Shown one piece after another: positions 8,905 through 15,507 of a DNA stretch of 15,507 nucleotides. The notes beneath the pieces were generated by a model. That model did no database searches. It had not been told where the DNA came from and worked only from the letters and a program-made list of their open reading frames with translations. The translations under genes were made by a program, and so were the position numbers. Positions within the stretch are counted from its first letter, which is position 1. Each line of letters opens with the position of its first letter. Source of the stretch: Zancudomyces culisetae (Eukaryota > Kickxellomycota > Harpellomycetes > Harpellales > Legeriomycetaceae); assembly GCA_001969505.1 (NCBI GenBank), contig LSSK01000600.1, forward strand, positions 1 to 15,507. Direction: 5' to 3'.

Positions 8905-8928
8905 GACACACACATATAAACTATAACC

Positions 8929-10518
8929 ATGGGAAACAAATGTCCAGCAGACAAGGCGAAAGAGCATGTGCCCAGACACTACCCCAGCGAGTCCTCAACC
9001 CACACAAGTGTCAGAGTAGACTCCGAACAGGATTTTCTAGTGAACACACCCATAAATAGGTATGGAGCAGATGGCCACAAAGTAAAAGACTCTGATACCG
9101 AGACTGTGTCGAGTTCAGCAACAGCCGATGAGACAGAAGCGCCTAAACCAGGGGATCCAGTCAATAAAGAGTGTTCGTTTTTGGGCGAATTGTATGGTAT
9201 AGCCATCGGTGCTTTGGAGTTAGAACTTGGTTCAATATCACAAGCTGTAATCATACTTCTTGAGGCATACGCATTGGGCCATGTCGGTGAAAAAGCGCTA
9301 GCTTCTTTTGCATTATCAAGAATATTTGTAGCGTTGATGGCCGTCCCCCCAATGTATGGTATATATGGTGCACTGGAAACTCTGTGTAGCCAGACAAAAT
9401 ATATGACAGGCGGTTCGAAGAAATCACTTCTTTATTTCTATAGGGGAACTTTTATGTATACCATATGCATGGTCGTTTGTGGGTTCCTGTGGTTGAATTC
9501 CAGGAGGCTAATGGCACATCTTACAGACGATGAAGTTGTTATAGAATATGCTCTAAAGTACCTGTTGTATTATATTCCAACCTTTTATTTGATCGGCGTG
9601 TCTAATTTTATGCGAGCATACTTGTGCTGCAATGGTGATTTCAAGTCGGCTCCAATTATCAACATAGTTGGTATGGTTATCATGGCAATTTCAGTACAAT
9701 ATCTAGTAATAAGTGAAAACACAGGCATTGGTTTCTTAGGCGTGTTGCTATCGCAACTTATCTCAAGATTGGGGATTCTTCTCGTAAGCGTAGTGCGTAT
9801 GAACACAATTTCTGGTGGGATGTTTTCCTATTCGTTGATGAAAAATGCACTAAATGGCTGGAAAGAAGTATTCACACTCGGTATACAAGGTGTGTACGCA
9901 ATATTTATAGCAGCCGGAACTAGCCAGATAGTATCTATCCTGTGCATTCACTTTGGAGAAATGGCACTGGCTGCCCAAGCCGTTTTAGTGTCGGTTGATA
10001 GGATGGTATTAGTATTCACAACCGGTATTTCAACAGTTTTCACTGCAAAACTTGGAAACTATCTAGGAGCAGGATCTATAAAAGGTGCAAAGACCGTTTT
10101 TCATGCGTCTCTTTTGATGATTGCTCTCATAGCTGCTCCAATGTTTTATGTATTGTACACTAAAGCGGATTTTTGGGTAGCAATTTATACACAGAACAAG
10201 GAATTGTTGAGCATGATCCTCAGCATGAAACTAGCATTCTCAATCGCCGTTTCATTTGAAATCTGCGCTGTATGTCTAGTAGGGATTCTAAAAGCTCAGG
10301 GCCGGCAAAAAGTTGTAACTAAAGTAATGTTTTTAGCATTTTATACATTTGCTATCCCGTTGGGTATTATGTTGAGCTACTACTACAAAATGGGACTACA
10401 TGGTTTGTGGATTGGTGTGGCCTCTGGTTTTACGCTGTCAGCTCTTTCATACACCGTCGACCTTTTAAACACTGATTGGAAAAAACAAGTAGATCTTTGC
10501 AGATTATATCTGGTTTAA
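8929..10518 (+). CDS. MATE-family multidrug/toxin extrusion transporter
   Basis: MATE proteins export organic cations, drugs or metabolites across plasma or vacuolar membranes in exchange for H+ or Na+. This 529-residue single-exon protein has a hydrophilic N-terminal tail (1-80) followed by a membrane domain with about 12 hydrophobic segments. Family hallmarks: ALGHVG at 115-120, YGALETLCSQ at 146-155 (eukaryotic MATE 'GALETLCGQ'), MRAYLCCNGD at 228-237, AAQAVLVSVDR at 348-358, KLGNYLGAGS at 374-383 and ILKAQGRQKV at 453-462, with AIPLG at 475-479. Length suits eukaryotic MATE proteins. The start is the first Met after in-frame stops, in the context ACCATGG. The canonical G of 'LCGQ' is S here (SQTKY). 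A fungal Erc1-like role is possible; the substrate cannot be told from sequence. Confidence 0.95.
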   Translation: MGNKCPADKAKEHVPRHYPSESSTHTSVRVDSEQDFLVNTPINRYGADGHKVKDSDTETVSSSATADETEAPKPGDPVNKECSFLGELYGIAIGALELELGSISQAVIILLEAYALGHVGEKALASFALSRIFVALMAVPPMYGIYGALETLCSQTKYMTGGSKKSLLYFYRGTFMYTICMVVCGFLWLNSRRLMAHLTDDEVVIEYALKYLLYYIPTFYLIGVSNFMRAYLCCNGDFKSAPIINIVGMVIMAISVQYLVISENTGIGFLGVLLSQLISRLGILLVSVVRMNTISGGMFSYSLMKNALNGWKEVFTLGIQGVYAIFIAAGTSQIVSILCIHFGEMALAAQAVLVSVDRMVLVFTTGISTVFTAKLGNYLGAGSIKGAKTVFHASLLMIALIAAPMFYVLYTKADFWVAIYTQNKELLSMILSMKLAFSIAVSFEICAVCLVGILKAQGRQKVVTKVMFLAFYTFAIPLGIMLSYYYKMGLHGLWIGVASGFTLSALSYTVDLLNTDWKKQVDLCRLYLV

Positions 10519-12014
10519 CTTTATCATAGTTGTGTACAGATGTTTAAATTTCCGAGTAGCGTATTGCCTTCAGTGTCATTAGCAACTGACTGCTAGATGG
10601 TTTATGAGTATTGAAAATAATCTTATACATATCGTAATGGCAAAAGTGTTACAAAAGTTGTACTGTAAAATAAAGTCGCTAAAAGTCTTGTAAAATATTA
10701 TTTAGGTCATATATGTATTATGAAAAAATCAACATTAACTTGTGACATGAAACATAATTGACTGAGATTACAAAGGCTATTTTAAATTTTAAATGTAATA
10801 AATGTAAAGAGTTAATACACCTACAGTGTTTACAATCCTTACTGCTGAGTTTCAAATATTATTACTAAGAGTAGTTAACATAAATGTATTTTATTCTACT
10901 ATCATATAAAATTTTATATTAACAATTTAATTAGAATACACTATTATGATATTGTTTTATCATACAATCACTTTGTTCCGAAGCGATTAATTATCCGTGC
11001 AGGATTTTTACTAAATATGTTATAATGATAGTATTATTATTTATTAATCTATTTTTTCTTTATTAAACTTGCAAATAATAAAATAATGAAAGGAAAACTG
11101 TTTGAAGATGTTATAATTTTTATTTCGTAATGTTTTTAAATATAAAAAATTGAAAACTGTGTATATAAATACTTGAACATTTATAACATTAAAATCTAAT
11201 TACGTTATAACATTTATCCATGATATATGTATAAAAATCTATTAAGAATAGCTAAAGAAATGCGATGGTAATTAAATCATAAATTTATAAATGATAAATA
11301 CTTATCAGGAATTGATCTGCAGTCGTATCTCTACTATATCGCAATACTATAAAGCATAAAATTAAAGATAAATCTTTTCATTTATCGAAAAATTTTATTT
11401 AGAATAATAACTACAAATGTTACTAATACTACGCATTAATCCTAAAAGATGGTATTAAGAAATATATAGAAAACTATTTTAATTTTAATATTAAACACAA
11501 TATTTAATTTTTTACACTAAAATGGCTTTAATTTTAATAAAGAATCTTAAAAAACATTGATCTTTAACGGAACCGAACACAAATATTTATAACTATGTAA
11601 TTTAATTATAAACTGATCATTAAAATGAACAAATCATCAACATTAGTAAAATAGTGCCTTTAATGTTTGATAATCCATTAAACCACAAACTTGTACTCTT
11701 GTATGTTCTAACACAAAAACTATCATTACTTCAAAGTTGCTTTTCATTCCGAAATGAATTCACTCTATCCTAATAGTTACGTCATCTGTTTAGATTTATT
11801 TGAATCTATCTGAATTTGCGTATTTTTTTAAAATGTAATTATTAGACTGAATTTCTGATAATGATAAATATAAAATTTTTAAGTATAATTCTATGTTTAT
11901 TACTGAAATTATAAAATGTTCTCAGGAAAAGTAAATAAATTAATAATTTATATAAATATTCTTAATTCCCAATGACACCAGTTAATATTGATGTAAATAT
12001 TTTTTACTGGTGAA
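10519..12014. other. Very AT-rich convergent spacer
   Basis: Between the MATE stop and the stop of the spliced minus-strand gene. It is markedly more AT-rich than the left half of the window, with short A/T runs and no long open frame on either strand. No repeat or RNA gene recognised. Confidence 0.6.
10669..10802 (+). terminator. Candidate polyadenylation signals of the MATE gene
   Basis: AATAAA occurs at 10669-10674, about 150 nt after the stop, and again at 10797-10802. In AT-rich DNA such hexamers arise by chance; the first is at a plausible 3' UTR distance. Confidence 0.4.
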
Positions 12015-13171
12015 TTAATCTAGTTCACAAACAATAAAAGAGTATAAGATAAATGGTGAATGTGTACGATTGTTTTTAGACCTCTCGGAGATTATATGCA
12101 ATAAAGACAGTGACTTTAAAGATGATGCACATCCTGTGAATATATCTACAAGTACTATAAACATTGGTTGATTATGTATTATAAAAATTAATACCACGGA
12201 CTCAAGAAAGCTTACACAAATACCTTTATTGAGTTTACTGAAGATTTGTAATAATTTGTTTTCAAGATTTACATTTACTTTGCTCTCCTCATTGATATCA
12301 GACAGGAATACACCCCTACATTAATTACCAGCTTCAGCAACAATTTCTACATGGCTAAATCAATAATGGTTAATCACAGAAAGGCCTAAAAATGGTGATT
12401 ACCTATCGATTTTCAACAATAAGCGCTTGATAAATCAGACACATAATGGATATCCTTTTTCTTTAAGCCAAGTAATCAAAAAGCTGTGCAGACTACCATT
12501 GCACTTTACCGATCTTTCAGTTTCAAACTTAAAAATCTAAAAGCAGGTTTCAAAGACATACTGAATGACTGAAAGCTAGAAAGAGAATTGCAAGAGTTGA
12601 AAACTTTCAAAACATACTAAACAGTTACATAAAGTTTATTAATTGTGCTAGGATACCTAGTCTAGTCAATACAAAAAGGCCAACTACGAGGTATTAGACG
12701 TAATTATCTTGTCAAAGCTAACATGTTAAATCAAAAAAAGTGAAATGAACTATACAAATGGAAACATATAAGATGAAGGTCTGTATAAACTGTAGATAGG
12801 TAGAGGAAAACAGTATATAGTAAAACCAAGTGAATAAAGAAATTTAAGGATCTTGTACTCAAATTTATATTTACCAACAAATTTATTAAATGAATACATA
12901 TAAAGAATCAATATAGTAGATACACAGTATTTATTCAACCACACTCTTTCCATTTTTAAAAAAATCCTACTTACCAGCTGTTGGATGAATCTAAGATGTC
13001 AGACACAACCAGGCGAATCACGTTCGTTGGATGGGTTTGTGACTGATAAAATTCCTCATTTATCACTTTTTCAAAATCTTTAAATGGGTCACGTGACGAT
13101 TCAGACTTTACATTCATGGACGTGACACTTGATCTACCACTATTGGAAGAGTAGCAACCATCGCCACGGAG
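12015..13171 (-). CDS. Unrecognised spliced gene, 3' part (three exons)
   Basis: Three exons join in phase. Exon A, 13171-12975, follows ...TAACAG and ends at GTAAGT in phase 2; it encodes DPFKDFEKVINEEFYQ and NVIRLVVSDILDSSNS. Exon B, 12575-12510, follows the strong acceptor TTCTCTTTCTAG and encodes FQSFSMSLKPAFRF before GTAAAG, phase 2 again. Exon C, 12315-12015, encodes GVFLSDINEES, ENKLLQIFSKLNK and FLESVVLIFIIHNQPMF, then ends SFIVCELD-TAA. The codon use and higher G+C of exon A stand out from the surrounding AT-rich DNA. The protein looks helical and hydrophobic toward its end, perhaps HEAT/ARM-like, but I recognise no family. If translation begins at the ATG at 13117 it has 169 residues; exon A stays open upstream to 13171, so a 5' exon may exist. 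The introns are 399 and 194 nt. Confidence 0.55.
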
Positions 13172-14978
13172 CTGTTATACGATTGCCTAAAAAAGTAGCT
13201 TCATCAGGCCTGACATTCAGATTTCAGTTTTTAATATATTATACTTTTTAAATACTAGCCTTAGCAATATTAATAAACTTTGATGTTTTCATTTTATTCA
13301 ATAAAACCTGATTAATCAAAATCTCTCTAACTTCTATCTAATTTATTTCCTTGTTTCAGTATACTTTAAAACTATTATAAGCTAATGAAGCTCCTATTGG
13401 GTTTTGTTTAAATAAAATCTAATAATTATTCATTTGCACTATCTGCCTAATGTTTATTCCGCTTATTTATTCAATATCTTTTTGCATCTCCTAATTCATA
13501 GTTGTTCTCTTTACATTAGTCTATAAATTCTTTTTAGCTATAATAAATGTACTTTTAAATATATATTCTTTTACTGTTCTTATTTCATTTTAAAAATTAT
13601 TCTATTGAATCTATGATCTGATTATTCCTTTCATTTTGAATTGGAAAGTAAACTCAAAATTTTGATTGTTGATATACTAAATAGGTTAATTTAATATGTA
13701 TCATTTGAATAACTTCCATTGAATACTTTTAGTTTCCCAAGTAATTTGAATAATTCTGTAGTATTTCCTGAACACACGATAGATTAAAAAGGTAATTATT
13801 CATTGGGAAATTCTTAATATACTTATAATGTTCTTGTATAGATTAAAAGTAAAATAATAATTGTATAAATTAATACTCGTGCCTAGTGTACTAATTAATA
13901 AATAGAGAATCAAAAAGTGATTTAATATTATACTCTATTAGCTAACATTAGATCTACCAGAGTATGTACTCTATATGATATTAAAAAAAATAAATATGAT
14001 TTCAGTACTTACAATTACATATTATTCATTTGTAGTGTATGAACATGCTCGAATAATCTATGAAATATGAACTAAAAGAATGATTTCTAATGTAACACCA
14101 ACTACATCCTTTATCTAGTGTATTGTTTAATATTTAAGGTGGATACAAATATCAATGAGAACACGACAAGTAGATAAGTTATTGAATAATCATTGTTAGT
14201 AAAAGTTGAATAAAAGAACAAGTATAGTATATAAAAGTGAGAGAACAACGAATTTACAAACTTCAACTAATATTTAGCAAAAATATTATAATTTAAGTTT
14301 ATTCTACATAGTGAATAGAAAATGGTGGGAATTCATATTAATTAAGTTTTATTAACATATGAAAAATATAATAAGTAGTTATATAATATTAAACGGCTTA
14401 CTAACTAGAGTTGACTAGAAAACCAAGTATAAATAACATTCAATATTAAAAAAATTAATTAAATATCTTTTCTAATATATATAAGATTAAATCAACATTC
14501 AATAATTTATATAAAGTTAAAAATAATTAAAACTATTGTAGAATTTAGTAGATGTAATACGAAACTATATAATTTTTCAACAACTGTGATATCTACGTTT
14601 AAAAAAAACAAATTATGACAATCTAGTACTCTTTCGGATTACTCAACTATTTTTAGTTGTATTTTGTGAATGTGTTAACTACTAAAATGTCATAATAATA
14701 ATGACAAACACAACTAAGTTAAAATAATTAAAAAAGATAATACTAAATACTTGTAGTTAAATAAGTATAGTAATTTGATAAATAGGGCTGAAGATGATAA
14801 TTTCGCTGTCCGATTTAATTTAATTTTTTACGAAAATATGCTTATAAGCTACACTGATGTAGATATAAATTAAAATTGATCTCGATAATGATTTGTAATT
14901 CTATCAGTTATGGATTATTAAATATCATGCAAAAGATAATAGTACATTAAAGACTAGTAACAAAAATGAAAAAATAAT
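13172..14978. other. Very AT-rich spacer, no gene seen
   Basis: About 1.8 kb of strongly AT-rich DNA between the unrecognised gene and the tRNA. Stops are dense in all frames and I see no exon bounded by convincing splice sites, no hairpin-rich RNA and no tandem repeat. Any 5' exon of the minus-strand gene at 12-13.2 kb would have to lie here or beyond. Confidence 0.55.
14969..14974 (-). terminator. Pol III terminator of the tRNA
   Basis: Six T on the minus strand begin 5 nt after the tRNA 3' end, the usual distance and length for RNA polymerase III termination. Confidence 0.85.
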
Positions 14979-15051
14979 GCTCTGTACAGGGATCGAACCT
15001 GTGACCTTGGCGTTATTAGCACCACGCTCTAACCAGCTGAGCTAACAGAGC
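14979..15051 (-). tRNA. tRNA-Ile (anticodon AAT)
   Basis: The minus strand folds into a perfect cloverleaf of 73 nt: acceptor stem GCTCTGT/ACAGAGC, D arm GCTC...GAGC, anticodon stem TGGTG/CGCCA (one G-T pair) with loop CTAATAA, anticodon AAT (read as IAU after deamination), variable AGGTC, and T arm ACAGG/CCTGT with loop TTCGATC. Internal Pol III promoters are present: A box TAGCTCAGCTGG and B box GGTTCGATCC. There is no intron and CCA is not encoded, as expected for a eukaryotic nuclear gene. The sequence is close to the animal and fungal tRNA-Ile(AAT) consensus. Confidence 0.98.
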
Positions 15052-15507
15052 TTGTGATTGTTAGCGAATAAAGTTGCTAAGTCCTTCGCTATTTCAAAAA
15101 TATAATATTTACTACGTTAACTAATATATACTATGTACTATTTTATCTAAGTTTTCACTATATATGCTAAAGACTTTTAGTAAATAGACCAAAACTATTT
15201 TATTTGATAATGTTTAGTACTGAAAAAACTTGTACTATTTATAATGAATTAATACTTAATAAACTACTATAAAACTAAATATTAAACTAATAAAAATTAA
15301 AGTATACTAATAAACTATTTTTTATGTATTAGTACAAGCCTAGAAAAAACCCAAAGGGTTAAAAAAACTACCTTGCACATCAAATAATTATAATTAAACA
15401 AATAATATATAAGTATCGATCACATACTGTGATCAACATAAATTAAATATAAATAAATAAATAATATTTGTTAGTCGATTATACAGTGGCTAGAGGTGAT
15501 CTGCACC
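15052..15507. other. AT-rich flank upstream of the tRNA
   Basis: No open frame or RNA gene recognised. It contains AACCC-AAA-GGGTT (15348-15360) flanked by A runs, and the perfect palindrome GATCACA-TAC-TGTGATC (15418-15434). The last 25 nt are richer in G+C and could begin another feature beyond the window. Confidence 0.5.
15418..15434. repeat. Perfect 7-bp inverted repeat
   Basis: GATCACA and TGTGATC are separated by TAC. It is the clearest dyad in this AT-rich flank; possibly a dimeric protein-binding site, or chance. Confidence 0.5.

Larger units (their letters stand above)
7065..8928. other. Intergenic region upstream of the MATE gene
   Basis: AT-rich sequence of about 1.9 kb with no supportable gene on either strand. 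It includes one ACGCGT (MCB-like hexamer) at 8095-8100, a duplicated CTGATA...TTAGGCGCAA element (8205-8220 and 8597-8615), and several A and T runs. The promoter of the MATE gene must lie at its right end. Confidence 0.55.

Noticed and set aside
12406-12483. Extra exon FLITWLKEKGYPLCV between exons B and C of the unrecognised gene
   Set aside because: It would need a 26-nt intron and has an in-frame TGA before its donor. Direct joining of B to C is in phase without it.
1-15507. CRISPR arrays, insertion sequences, retroelements, bacterial operons
   Set aside because: No spaced direct repeats, transposase or reverse-transcriptase motifs, long terminal repeats or ribosome-binding-site spacing were seen. 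The AGGAGG at 8890-8895 is 33 nt from the MATE start and is coincidental in a eukaryote.

Overview
The window looks like a 15.5-kb contig or contig end from an AT-rich, intron-containing eukaryotic nuclear genome. Evidence for a eukaryote: GTAAGT/AG-spliced exons of the DNA-damage clamp subunit HUS1, a eukaryotic-type MATE transporter, a tRNA-Ile with anticodon AAT and internal A and B boxes, and very long gene-free stretches. A fungus is the most likely source, probably an early-diverging AT-rich lineage: one protein carries a YAGPxF...SSLPxP motif like that of fungal Edc1/PNRC decapping activators. The lineage is inference; HUS1 itself does not settle it.

Layout. 1-1252 (minus): 5' and central exons of HUS1. 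The gene runs off the left edge through an intron that ends in a 16-G run, so its C-terminal exon is missing. 1253-5275: about 4 kb with no gene I can support, holding simple repeats, a cluster of TGASTCA and CAACTGTTT sites, and a cluster of CCAAT boxes. 5276-6460 (plus): intronless gene for a 394-residue basic, disordered protein with PNRC/Edc1-like, PAM2-like and RVxF-like short motifs. 6717-7064 (minus): doubtful small lysine-rich gene, convergent with it. 7065-8928: intergenic, with a duplicated CTGATA/TTAGGCGCAA element. 8929-10518 (plus): intronless MATE-family transporter, 529 residues. 10519-12014: very AT-rich spacer. 12015-13171 (minus): an unrecognised gene that I reconstructed from three phase-compatible exons. 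13172-14978: very AT-rich spacer. 14979-15051 (minus): tRNA-Ile(AAT). 15052-15507: AT-rich flank with two small palindromes.

The genes do not form a pathway: they belong to the checkpoint clamp, possible mRNA decapping control, membrane efflux and translation. I did not find a convincing new biological system. The best leads are the split structure of HUS1 (a micro-exon, or an 18-nt intron), the motif combination in the 394-residue protein, and the uncharacterised spliced gene at 12-13.2 kb.
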